Below, one piece after another: positions 34,580 through 42,212 of a stretch of DNA of 64,000 bases. Each line of letters starts with the position of its first letter. The first letter of the stretch is position 1. The notes under the pieces were generated by a model, which worked only from the letters and a program-made list of their open reading frames with translations, was not told where the DNA came from and ran no database searches. This stretch comes from Mycolicibacter sp. MU0102 (GTDB lineage: Bacteria > Actinomycetota > Actinomycetes > Mycobacteriales > Mycobacteriaceae): NCBI RefSeq assembly GCF_963378105.1, contig NZ_OY726398.1, positions 3,596,001 to 3,660,000 on the forward strand, in the 5' to 3' direction. The translations under genes and the position numbers were made by a program.

Positions 34580-35095
34580 TCAGCGCTTGCTGTACTGCGG
34601 AGCCTTACGGGCCTTCTTGAGACCGTACTTCTTGCGCTCGGTGGCCCGGGGGTCACGAGTCAGGAAGCCGGCCTTCTTCAGCGCCGGACGGTCTTCGGGC
34701 TGGACGATGATCAGCGCGCGGGCCAGAGCCAGCCGCAGCGCACCGGCCTGGCCGGAGGGGCCGCCGCCGTCGAGGTGGGCGTAGACGTCGAAGCTGTCCA
34801 CCCGGTCCACGGTGACCAGCGGGGCCTTGATCAGCTGCTGGTGCACCTTGTTGGGGAAGTAGGCCTCCAGGGTGCGCCCGTCCAGGTTGAACTTGCCGGT
34901 GCCGGGCACCAGGCGCACACGCACCACGGCCTCCTTGCGGCGGCCGACGGTCTGGATGGGACGACCCAGGTCGTGCGGCTCGTAAGCCGGCGCGACCTCT
35001 TCGTACACCTCTACGGTCTCGTCAACCACGGGGGCCTCGGCGGCCTCGGCGGTCTCGTCGATGGCCTCAGTACCTTCAAATGCAGTCTCGGTCAT
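34580..35095 (-). CDS. rpsI: 30S ribosomal protein S9
   Basis: 171 residues. The conserved S9 domain starts at IQTVGRRKEAVVRVRLVPGTG and ends with the universal KKARKAPQYSKR tail that reaches the decoding centre. About 45 extra N-terminal residues are acidic (EAAEAPVVDETVEVYEE), as in other mycobacteria. Its ATG overlaps the rplM stop by 4 bp (ATGA), the usual rplM-rpsI coupling. About 146 bp separate it from glmM. Confidence 0.97.
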   Translation of the reverse strand: MTETAFEGTEAIDETAEAAEAPVVDETVEVYEEVAPAYEPHDLGRPIQTVGRRKEAVVRVRLVPGTGKFNLDGRTLEAYFPNKVHQQLIKAPLVTVDRVDSFDVYAHLDGGGPSGQAGALRLALARALIIVQPEDRPALKKAGFLTRDPRATERKKYGLKKARKAPQYSKR

Positions 35096-35535
35096 TGCGC
35101 CACCTGCTTGATTTCGAACGGGATCGGCTGCTGGGCGGTGTGCGGGTGCACCGGGCCGGCGTAGACGTGCAGCTTGCGCTGAATCTGACGCCCCAGCTTG
35201 TTGTGCGGGATCATCCCGAGGATCGCCTTCTCCACGACGCGGTCGGGACGGGTCTCCATCAGCTCACCGATGCTGCGCTTGCGCAGTCCGCCCGGGTAGC
35301 CCGAGTGGCGGTAAGCCATTTTCTTCTGCAATTTGTCGCCGCTGATGGCGACCTTGTCGGCGTTGATGATGATGACGAAGTCACCGCCGTCAACGTTCGG
35401 CGCGAATGTCGGCTTGTGCTTGCCGCGCAGCAGGGTTGCTGCCGCAACGGCGAGCCGGCCGAGCACCACGTCGGTGGCGTCGATGACATACCACGAACGT
35501 GTGGTGTCACCCGCCTTCGGCGCGTAGGTGGGCAC
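35092..35535 (-). CDS. rplM: 50S ribosomal protein L13
   Basis: 147 residues from GTG 35535 (PTYAPKAGDTTRSWYVIDATD), the normal L13 length. The motif KMAYRHSGYPGGLR and the block ILGMIPHNKLGRQIQRKLHVYAGPVHPH are diagnostic. Ribosome site AAGAGG lies 8 bases before the GTG. The open frame extends to 35676, but that part is poorly conserved leader. First gene of the rplM-rpsI operon. Confidence 0.96.
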   Translation of the reverse strand: MPTYAPKAGDTTRSWYVIDATDVVLGRLAVAAATLLRGKHKPTFAPNVDGGDFVIIINADKVAISGDKLQKKMAYRHSGYPGGLRKRSIGELMETRPDRVVEKAILGMIPHNKLGRQIQRKLHVYAGPVHPHTAQQPIPFEIKQVAQ

Positions 35536-35750
35536 AGCGCTTACCTCTTCTTTTAACTCGAGCCGGGGTTTCCCGGTTCTAGCGGATCCCGGTGCGAGCC
35601 GGGTGCCGGTCTGGCGGCGACACGTTGGTTCTCGGCGACCGACAGTGACCCGAGGACCCGCTGTGCCAGGAGGCACTGCACGCCAACGGTGCAGCTTACC
35701 GGCGGGGATCGGGGCGGGTCAAAACGGTCATCGACGGCGTTTGAGCCGGC

Positions 35751-35783
35751 GTGGCCCCGTCGGCTCTCCTCCGTCGGGGCCAC
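35751..35783 (-). terminator. Hairpin downstream of esxT
   Basis: GTGGCCCCG (35751-35759) pairs perfectly with CGGGGCCAC (35775-35783) around a 15-nt loop, 23 bp past the esxT stop. It separates the esxU-esxT operon from the rplM leader region on the same strand. No T tract. Confidence 0.55.
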
Positions 35784-35806
35784 ACCGTGTTCGGGGGTGG
35801 CCTCTC

Positions 35807-36103
35807 CTACCTCCCCCAAGCTCCCGCGGCGCGACGATCGGCGTCGGCGACGTCGGCGGCACCGTCGCGCACGGCGCCGCCCAGGTCGAACAGGATCTGG
35901 TTCAGCGCGCTGACGGCGTGTTGCCATCGCAGCTGTTCAGCGTGGTAGGCGTCGGCTGCCTCCCGCGTCCAGACCTGCTGCAGGGGTGCGATCTGCGACC
36001 GCAGCTCCTCTAGTGACCCGTTGAGCCGGGCGGCCGTGGAGTGGATCTCTTGGCGGACGGCATATTCGATCTCGTCGAAGTTGTACGACAGTGCGGCGTC
36101 CAT
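35807..36103 (-). CDS. esxT: ESX-4 WXG100-family protein EsxT
   Basis: 98 residues, helix-turn-helix. The turn reads QQVWTREAADAYHAEQ, so WTR replaces canonical WXG, as in M. tuberculosis EsxT (Rv3444c). The start LSYNFDEIEYAVRQEIHSTAARLN and end DRRAAGAWGR match that family closely. ATG 36103 is chosen on that match. It is expected to form a heterodimer with EsxU, encoded 11 bp upstream, and to be exported by the ESX-4 machinery encoded at 43-51 kb. Confidence 0.95.
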   Translation of the reverse strand: MDAALSYNFDEIEYAVRQEIHSTAARLNGSLEELRSQIAPLQQVWTREAADAYHAEQLRWQHAVSALNQILFDLGGAVRDGAADVADADRRAAGAWGR

Positions 36104-36114
36104 GTCCGGCCCGC

Positions 36115-36441
36115 TCAGATGCCGTCGCCGGCGGCGGCGATGTGGTGGGAGTGGGCCTGGGCGACCTCGCGCAGCGCCCGCTCGTTGTGGCGGATGGTCT
36201 CGGCGATCCGCGCCAGCGCGTGGTGCAGCTTCACCGATTCGGCGTTCCAGCGGTCCACGACATCCTGGAACCGGGCGGCCGCCAGGCCCGACCACACCGA
36301 CGGCGGCACCGCCCGCATCTTGCCGACAAAGGCCTGCAGCATCCCCCGGATCTCCTCGTTACGGGCGTCGGTGGCCGCCGCGACGGCGCGCATGACGTCG
36401 AAGTCGGCGCTGAGTGTGCTGGTGGCTGCGGGTGTGGTCAC
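36115..36441 (-). CDS. esxU: ESX-4 WXG100-family protein EsxU
   Basis: 108 residues from GTG 36441, with GGAG seven bases upstream. The canonical WXG turn is SVWSGLAAARFQDVV. ADFDVMRAVAAATDARNEEIRGMLQAFVGKM and the AAAGDGI end match EsxU (Rv3445c). First gene of the esxU-esxT pair. In M. tuberculosis the next upstream gene is Rv3446c; here that gene is 6.6 kb away at 43077, separated by inserted genes. Confidence 0.95.
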   Translation of the reverse strand: MTTPAATSTLSADFDVMRAVAAATDARNEEIRGMLQAFVGKMRAVPPSVWSGLAAARFQDVVDRWNAESVKLHHALARIAETIRHNERALREVAQAHSHHIAAAGDGI

Positions 36442-36492
36442 ATCGTCTCCTGCCGTCGGCGGGCGCGATCGAGTCGCGCTGATATGTAGTTC

Positions 36493-36518
36493 GACTGTTG
36501 CCGCGCGGGTTCGGTTCC
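36493..36518 (-). promoter_or_regulatory. Candidate ECF-sigma promoter of esxU-esxT
   Basis: On the minus strand GGAACC (36518-36513) is followed 15 bases later by CAGTC (36497-36493), about 50 bp upstream of the esxU GTG. GGAAC is the -35 hexamer core of several mycobacterial ECF sigma factors, and esxU-esxT are reported SigM targets in M. tuberculosis. The -10 element is not a clean CGTC, so this is tentative. Confidence 0.3.
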
Positions 36519-36640
36519 ATCGAGCTTTCTGCGCATTCCCCGTCCAGGGCCGCCGACTGGATGACATAAATGCAGAACGAGGACCGTAAGTCTTGAGCTG
36601 ACTGATGCATGCGGCCCGTCGACTGCATGTAGGAGGGGAA

Positions 36641-38080
36641 ATGCAGCGTGCCCTGGGCTACCTCACCGCTGGACTGGCCATCGCCGGCGCCGGCGTGCCG
36701 GTCGTTCCGCCGGTGCAGCCAGCGGCAGCACACGCGCAGGTGCTATTGGCCGGCGCTGAATCCTCGCTCGGGGACGGCACCGCGCTGATCATGGGCGCCA
36801 GCTTCGTCGCAACCCCCAGCCAGGGTTGGCTCAACGCGTTCGACAGGTTGTATCTGCAACCGCATGGGTTCACCGGTGACCTCCTGCCGGTGACCACACC
36901 GGAGTCGCTGTATCCGTTCACCGGCCCGTTCAGCATGACGTTCGACAACTCGACGGCCCACGGCCAGCAGATCATCCTGGACGCGATCAAAGCGCAGATC
37001 GCCGCCGGCGCAGTCAGTCACGACAATCCCGTTGTGGTCAGCGGCTATTCGCAGAGTTCCACGATCGACTCACTGCTGATGTCGCGGCTGGCGGCCGAGG
37101 GGGTGGACCCCAACGACGTGCACTTCGTGCTGCTGGGCGACCCCAGCAATCCCAACGGCGGCCTGCTGGAACGCTTCGCGGTCCCGGACGGCAACACCCC
37201 CGACGCCACCAGCCTGGGACTTACTTTCAGCGGTGCGACACCGTCGGATATCTCCCCGACCGATATCTACACCTACGAGTACGACGGCTTCGCCGACTTC
37301 CCGAAGTACCCGAGCAACTTGCTGTCCGATCTCAACGCCTACCTCGGCATCGTCTTCAACCACATCGCGTACCTGGGGCTGACGCCGGATCAGGTCGCCA
37401 ACGCGATCCAACTCCCGACGTCGACGGCCGACTCGCTGACCAACTACTTCATGATCGAGTCGCCCAGCCTGCCGTTGCTGGACCCGCTGCGGTTGGTTCC
37501 GTTCGTCGGCAATCCCCTGGCGGATCTGCTGCAGCCGAGCCTGTCGGTGTTGGTCAATCTGGGGTACGGCAGCATCGACAACGGCTGGTCGCCGGGGCCC
37601 GCCGATGTGCCCACACCCATGGGGTTCCTGCCGCCCCAAAGTGTCTTGGACCAAGTTCCCGACGCCCTGCTGAATGGCTTACAACAAGGCGTCCAGGACG
37701 CGTTCAAAACCCTGATGGATCCGACCAATTACCAACTGATCTCGCCCCAGACGATGGACTACGTACTCGATCCGATCATCAATTCCGCGATAGCCGCGTT
37801 CAACCTCGACGGCTCACCGGACGAGATCTCGAACTACCTCTCGACGTTCCTCGCCGGCGCCGCGAACTGGTTCACCCAGGGCTTCGGGGAGTTGTCGTTC
37901 ACCCACACCGGCCTCCCTGCGGTCGACATGGCCAGTGCGCTGCTGTTCACCCTGCCGCCGCTGGCCGTGGAGCTCTTCAACACCGAGATGGCCGCCGGCA
38001 ACCCACTCGACGCGATCGGCGAACCACTGGCAGCCCTGGTCGGACTCGCCCCGCTCATGCTGGTCGGGGCGCTGCTCTAA
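36641..38080 (+). CDS. PE-PPE-domain serine hydrolase without PE or PPE region
   Basis: 479 residues from ATG 36641 with AGGAGGGG upstream. An exported-type leader (MQRALGYLTAGLAIAGAGVPVV) precedes a PE-PPE (alpha/beta serine hydrolase) domain: IMGASFVATPSQGW, nucleophile elbow VVSGYSQSS (Ser137), LLGDPSNPNGG, and YTYEYDGFADFPKYPSNLLSDLNAYLGIVFNH, which supplies the acid and probable His. About 200 C-terminal residues are hydrophobic with Pro-rich turns, possibly membrane associated. The family cleaves short-to-medium acyl esters in characterised members. It lies inside ESX-4, divergent from esxU, with no PE/PPE pair nearby. Confidence 0.85.
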   Translation: MQRALGYLTAGLAIAGAGVPVVPPVQPAAAHAQVLLAGAESSLGDGTALIMGASFVATPSQGWLNAFDRLYLQPHGFTGDLLPVTTPESLYPFTGPFSMTFDNSTAHGQQIILDAIKAQIAAGAVSHDNPVVVSGYSQSSTIDSLLMSRLAAEGVDPNDVHFVLLGDPSNPNGGLLERFAVPDGNTPDATSLGLTFSGATPSDISPTDIYTYEYDGFADFPKYPSNLLSDLNAYLGIVFNHIAYLGLTPDQVANAIQLPTSTADSLTNYFMIESPSLPLLDPLRLVPFVGNPLADLLQPSLSVLVNLGYGSIDNGWSPGPADVPTPMGFLPPQSVLDQVPDALLNGLQQGVQDAFKTLMDPTNYQLISPQTMDYVLDPIINSAIAAFNLDGSPDEISNYLSTFLAGAANWFTQGFGELSFTHTGLPAVDMASALLFTLPPLAVELFNTEMAAGNPLDAIGEPLAALVGLAPLMLVGALL

Positions 38081-38096
38081 CCACTCGCCCGGACCA

Positions 38097-38138
38097 CGGC
38101 GAGCGTGTGCACAGGCACGGTTCTGCACACGCTCGCCG
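38097..38138. terminator. 15-bp perfect palindrome after the PE-PPE hydrolase gene
   Basis: CGGCGAGCGTGTGCA (38097-38111) and its exact complement (38124-38138) flank a 12-nt loop. It begins 16 bp after the stop at 38080. Its CGAG...CTCG outer ends resemble those of the palindromes at 4993, 5990, 52956 and 60924. Confidence 0.7.
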
Positions 38139-38158
38139 CACAAGTGGCCCGCAAATGG

Positions 38159-38197
38159 CACGGTCGCCGGGCCCCATGTAGGGACCCGGCGACCGTG
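38159..38197 (-). terminator. Hairpin after the third PGRS gene
   Basis: CACGGTCGCCGGG (38159-38171) pairs exactly with CCCGGCGACCGTG (38185-38197), with CCC/GGG continuing inside after one mismatch and a 5-nt loop. It lies 15 bp past the PGRS stop at 38213 and shares ACGGTCGCCG with the hairpin at 23266-23310. Confidence 0.7.
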
Positions 38198-38212
38198 TCG
38201 AGGGAGTACTGG

Positions 38213-40783
38213 CTAGCCGGGGTTGCCCGCGTTGCCGGCGTTGCCGTCAGCACCAACGGGGTCTCCGGCGCCACCGGCGCCACCGGCACCGGCCGCACCG
38301 CCGGCACCGCCTGCACCCACCGTGCCTGCGTTGCCGTTACCAGCCCCGCCCTGCCCGGCCGTGCCCGCCGCGCCACCGGCCGCGCCGTTACCGCCGTTAC
38401 CGCCGTTACCGCCGGCCAGGCCCGCGCCGGTGTCCGGGTTGACGCCACCGGCACCGCCAGCACCGCCTCCGCCACCGTCACCGCCACGCCCGCCGTTGCC
38501 GGCGTTACCGCCGGTGCCGTTCTGCGAGGTGCCGCCGTTGCCGCCCTTGCCGCCGACAGCGCCGGTGGACCCGTTGCCGCCGTCGCCGCCGGCCGTCTTG
38601 CCGGGCGCTCCGGTAAGCGGGTTGTTGCCGGTCGATCCTGCGGCGCCGTAACCGCCCCGGCCGCCCTGGCCGCCCTCGCCGCCATTGCCGCCGTTGACGC
38701 TGCCGGCCCCGTTGCCACCGTTGCCGCCGGCGCCACCGACGCCCGCGGTGCTGCCGCTACCGCCTGCCGCGCCCCCGGAACCGCCGATACCGCCGTGACT
38801 GGGCCCGATGCCCAGTGTGTTGATCGGGGTTTGTACGCCGCCGCTGTTGCCACCGTTACCGCCCTTGCCGCCGGCTCCCGAGACGGTGTCCGAACTTGAG
38901 CCGTTGCCGCCACCGCCACCGTTGCCGCCCGAGGCGGTGCCATTCCCGCCGTCGCCGCCGGCACCGCCAGCACCGCCCGGAGCGCCGTTGCCTGCGCCGC
39001 CGCTACCGCCCCAGCCGCCGTTGCCGCCGACGCTGACCACGCCGGGGCCGGTCGCGCCGTTGGCACCGTTACCGCCTTGGCCGCCCACACCGCCGGCGCC
39101 GGTGCCACCGGTGAGCATGTTGGTGTTGGTCTGACCTCCGCTACCGCCGGCCCCACCGTTGCCGCCGATACTCCAGATGGTGCCGTCGGCGTCCTTCCAT
39201 CCGGTGGCAACGCCGCCGTCGGCCCCATTGCCGCCAGCCCCGCCGTTGATCCCGTTGGCGCCGTTGCCGCCACCGCCGCCGTCACCGCCCTTGTAGGTGC
39301 CGGTGCCGCCGGCGCCGCCGTCGGTGCTGGCACCGGTGGTGTAACCGTTGCCGCCGCCGCCGCCATAGCCACCCCGGCCGCCAATTGTCTGGATGGTGTT
39401 GTCGGTGGTGGCACCGTTGCCGCCGGCCCCGGCCTGGCCGGCGTCTCCGCCGCGCCCGCCTTCCAGGTCACCGCCGTAGCCGCCTTGGCCCCCGGAACCG
39501 CCGTTGCCGGCGGTGCCGGTCACCCCGACCGCGCCGGTGGCGTTACCGCCGACACCGCCGTTGCCGCCGTGCCCGCCGATACCGGTGGCGCCGTCGGTGG
39601 TGGCGGAATTGCCCAGGCCGTATCCGCCGCTGCCGCCCCAACCGCCGGCGTTGCCGCCGTTGATGCCGGAGCCGCCGTTGCCGCTGTTGCCGCCGTTGCC
39701 GCCGGCGTAGCCGGCGCCGCCGTCACCGCCGATGCCGCCCTCGGCGCCGTTGCCGATGTAGTGGCCGTTGGCGTCCTTGACTGCTTCGCCACCGGCGCCG
39801 CCGTTGCCGCCGTCGCCACCGTCGCCGGCCTGGCCGGCACTGCCATAGAGCGGGGCGCCGTAGAACATGGAACCGCGGGCACCACCGAGGCCGCCCACGC
39901 CGCCGCGGCCACCGACGCCACCGGCCAGTCCGTTCGTGCCATCGTTGGTGCCGGCGCCACCGTCGCCGGCCGCGCCGCCGCCACCACCCTTGCCGCCGTT
40001 GCCAAGCAGGTATCCGCTGACCCCGCCGGCACCACCGTTGCCGCCTTGGCCCCCGCTCATGCCCGTACCGCTGCCGTTCTGGGTGCCATCCATGCCGGCG
40101 GCGCCGGCTCCGCCAGCCCCGCCGTTGCCGAACATCCACGCCATCGCCGCACCGCCATCGCCGCCGGTGCCACCGAAACCGCCTGCCACAGTCGCGATGC
40201 CGCCGGCTCCGCCGTCGCCGCCGTGGCCCATCCAGACGCCGCCGATACCACCGTTGCCACCAGCGGCACCCGCACCACCGTCACCGCCATCACCGCCGTT
40301 GCCGAAGCCCAGGGCGTTACCGCCGTTGCCGCCGGCCACCCCGTCCACTTCGCTGGTCCAACCCGCACCACCATCGCCGAACCACAGGCCACCATGGCCA
40401 CCATCGGGGTTCTCGGCGGTCCCGTCGAGACCGTCACCGATCAAGTACTGCCCCGAAATCGTGTTGATGGCACCGTTGACCATCTCACCGAGCGGGTTGT
40501 TGATCCAGAACTCCGTCAGCATGTGCAACGGGCTGTAGAACATCTGGTCAAACAGCGTGGCCATGTTGAAATCACTGAACGCAGCGGACATGTCACCGAG
40601 ATCGAAGGCGTTTGCCGACCCAGAGACGTCGACGTCGGCGACTGGGACCGCCCAGTCGAAACTGAACAGATCCTCGAAGAAATCAGCCTGCGCGGCCGGC
40701 GCCGGTGCCAGCGGCGTCATACCGAAGGCCAGAAACGCCGCCACGGCGCTGCCGGTACCGATCATGCGGTTGCGGTAACTCAT
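38213..40783 (-). CDS. Secreted PGRS-repeat protein without a PE domain (copy inside ESX-4)
   Basis: 856 residues. Signal peptide MSYRNRMIGTGSAVAAFLAFGM...PAAQAD, closely matching the protein at 23325-26702. Then come FSFDWAVP, MFYSPLHMLTEFWINNPLGEMVN, AINTISGQYLIGDGLDGT and GGLWFGDGGAGWTSEVDG, followed by Gly-Gly-X repeats. The ordered non-repeat blocks recur: VKDANGHYIGNG, TTDNTIQTIGG, TGWKDADGTIWSIGG, VVSVGG, NTLGIGPSHGG. The upstream sequence GAGAGGTATTCACAC is also shared with the other intact copy. It follows the GjpA-like gene by 69 bp as an apparent operon. Surface or cell-wall location is inferred. Confidence 0.85.
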   Translation of the reverse strand: MSYRNRMIGTGSAVAAFLAFGMTPLAPAPAAQADFFEDLFSFDWAVPVADVDVSGSANAFDLGDMSAAFSDFNMATLFDQMFYSPLHMLTEFWINNPLGEMVNGAINTISGQYLIGDGLDGTAENPDGGHGGLWFGDGGAGWTSEVDGVAGGNGGNALGFGNGGDGGDGGAGAAGGNGGIGGVWMGHGGDGGAGGIATVAGGFGGTGGDGGAAMAWMFGNGGAGGAGAAGMDGTQNGSGTGMSGGQGGNGGAGGVSGYLLGNGGKGGGGGAAGDGGAGTNDGTNGLAGGVGGRGGVGGLGGARGSMFYGAPLYGSAGQAGDGGDGGNGGAGGEAVKDANGHYIGNGAEGGIGGDGGAGYAGGNGGNSGNGGSGINGGNAGGWGGSGGYGLGNSATTDGATGIGGHGGNGGVGGNATGAVGVTGTAGNGGSGGQGGYGGDLEGGRGGDAGQAGAGGNGATTDNTIQTIGGRGGYGGGGGNGYTTGASTDGGAGGTGTYKGGDGGGGGNGANGINGGAGGNGADGGVATGWKDADGTIWSIGGNGGAGGSGGQTNTNMLTGGTGAGGVGGQGGNGANGATGPGVVSVGGNGGWGGSGGAGNGAPGGAGGAGGDGGNGTASGGNGGGGGNGSSSDTVSGAGGKGGNGGNSGGVQTPINTLGIGPSHGGIGGSGGAAGGSGSTAGVGGAGGNGGNGAGSVNGGNGGEGGQGGRGGYGAAGSTGNNPLTGAPGKTAGGDGGNGSTGAVGGKGGNGGTSQNGTGGNAGNGGRGGDGGGGGAGGAGGVNPDTGAGLAGGNGGNGGNGAAGGAAGTAGQGGAGNGNAGTVGAGGAGGAAGAGGAGGAGDPVGADGNAGNAGNPG

Positions 40784-40852
40784 GTGTGAATACCTCTCGT
40801 GCGAAAAGTCTGGTTTGGGAAGGGTTTTAGGGGGATTGACGCCAGGCGGGGG

Positions 40853-41965
40853 TTACAGACCCAGCAAGTCGGCGAACCAGTCGCTAGCCGCGGCACCACC
40901 GGCACCGCCATCGTCGAAATCGTTGATCACCGGCAAGTCGACACCGGCCAGCGGCGGGGTCACCGGCACCGCACCCTTGCCGTCCCAACCCGAACCCAGC
41001 AACGCACCAACGGTCTGCCCCAGAGCCTGCATCGCCGCGAACGGACCGACCGCATTGCTGCCGATCTCCAGGGATCCCAGCACCGGAATCCCGTTGAGCG
41101 TCAAGCCGACACTGTTGAGGATCGAGCCACCCACCGCGGGCGTCTCGGCCACCACCTCACCGTTGGCACCCAACACCTGATAGGGGTCGATGGCCACATG
41201 ACCGGCGGTCAGCCACCCACCGAACGCGATATCCAGATGGCCGATGCTGGCACCGGCCGGCAGGAAGTCGCCGGCAACGGAGTTGATCATCGGCAGCAGG
41301 CTGTCCAGGTTCAAGGTGGCACCGTTGAGGGCCGCACCGAAAACGTTGGCCAGGGTGTCACCGAGATTGTCGCCGTCACCGATGCTGTTGAGCAGACCCA
41401 CCCACGGCGCGATCCACGGCCCCACCGACCCCATGATCAACCCACTCAGCGGCGAGGACAGCAAGTGGATGATCGGGACCATCTCCGCCGGGAACATCCC
41501 ACCCGCCAGCGAGGCCAGCGGCCCAGCGAACAGGTCATACCAGCCAAACGAGAACGTCGACGCATCACCGGCGGCCAGGGTGTGGCTCATGACCATTTCC
41601 AGGGTCTGCGTGCTGGCGTTAGACAGCGTGTACCCGGTCAAAAACCCATCGAGATTGTGGCGCATCTGCTCGGTGACCGCGGTGATGTTCGCCGGGTCAT
41701 CCATCAACTGCTGGGCATAGTGCATCTGGTTGGCGATGAACTGCTGAAACGCAATCCCCGGCGCTAGGTAGTAGTTGTTGAGCATCTGCGTCACGTTCTG
41801 CGAGGCCGCGTTGAACACCTCATCCCACGCGCTGCTCGCGGTCAACGCCACACCGCGCATCGCGCCGACCTCAGGCAGCGGCATGACGACCGGGGACGCC
41901 GCGATCAGACCGGCACCCGCAATCGCGACACCAACTGTCGCGTAGGGGCGAATTGTTGCGCGCAA
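40853..41965 (-). CDS. GjpA-like exported protein (copy inside ESX-4)
   Basis: About 370 residues from TTG 41965, chosen because GAGGAG lies 7 bases upstream and the leader then matches its paralogue (RATIRPYATVGVAIAGAGLIA). Shared blocks with 26787-27962: IAFQQFIANQMHYAQQLMDDP, SSPLSGLIMGSVGPWIAPWVGLLNSIGDGDNL, ETPAVGGSILNSVGLTLNG, SGWDGKG, and the end DDGGAGG...SDWFADLLGL. Putative GjpA-type porin, unproven. A longer frame to 42049 is open but lacks a ribosome site. It is divergent from the AraC regulator gene. Confidence 0.7.
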   Translation of the reverse strand: MRATIRPYATVGVAIAGAGLIAASPVVMPLPEVGAMRGVALTASSAWDEVFNAASQNVTQMLNNYYLAPGIAFQQFIANQMHYAQQLMDDPANITAVTEQMRHNLDGFLTGYTLSNASTQTLEMVMSHTLAAGDASTFSFGWYDLFAGPLASLAGGMFPAEMVPIIHLLSSPLSGLIMGSVGPWIAPWVGLLNSIGDGDNLGDTLANVFGAALNGATLNLDSLLPMINSVAGDFLPAGASIGHLDIAFGGWLTAGHVAIDPYQVLGANGEVVAETPAVGGSILNSVGLTLNGIPVLGSLEIGSNAVGPFAAMQALGQTVGALLGSGWDGKGAVPVTPPLAGVDLPVINDFDDGGAGGAAASDWFADLLGL

Positions 41966-42095
41966 GGGATATCTCCTCAAGGTTGTTGCGACGGTCAAAG
42001 GTGGTTTCGGTGTTAGCTGGAGCGCTCCAGGAAAGGCGAGGCTAACCACAAGGATCTCTCAGGCAGCGCAAGGGTTTCCTAACGCCGGGCACACA

Positions 42096-42135
42096 ACGAG
42101 ATGCGAATACAACGCCATGACAGCGCATCTCGTTC
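42096..42135. promoter_or_regulatory. 11-bp perfect inverted repeat between the GjpA-like and AraC genes
   Basis: AACGAGATGCG (42096-42106) and CGCATCTCGTT (42125-42135) are exact complements separated by 18 bp. The element is about 131 bp upstream of the GjpA-like start and 78 bp upstream of the AraC start, inside a region locally rich in A/T. Dyad spacing and position suit an operator for the divergent AraC-type regulator. A hairpin with a structural role is the alternative. Confidence 0.45.
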
Positions 42136-42212
42136 AGCACCCCTTAAAGCTAACCGTCATTTATCTGTGAGATTAGGACGTTTTTTCGCAGGTTTGGACT
42201 ATCGTCGGCGCC

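Noticed and set aside
35536..35676. Extended N-terminus for L13
   Set aside because: The 47 additional residues are not part of the conserved protein, and the GTG at 35535 has a good AAGAGG site.
20024..40783. PGRS repeats as a possible CRISPR array or satellite
   Set aside because: Units are short (6-9 bp), in codon register and translate to Gly-Gly-X; no constant repeat with unique spacers exists.
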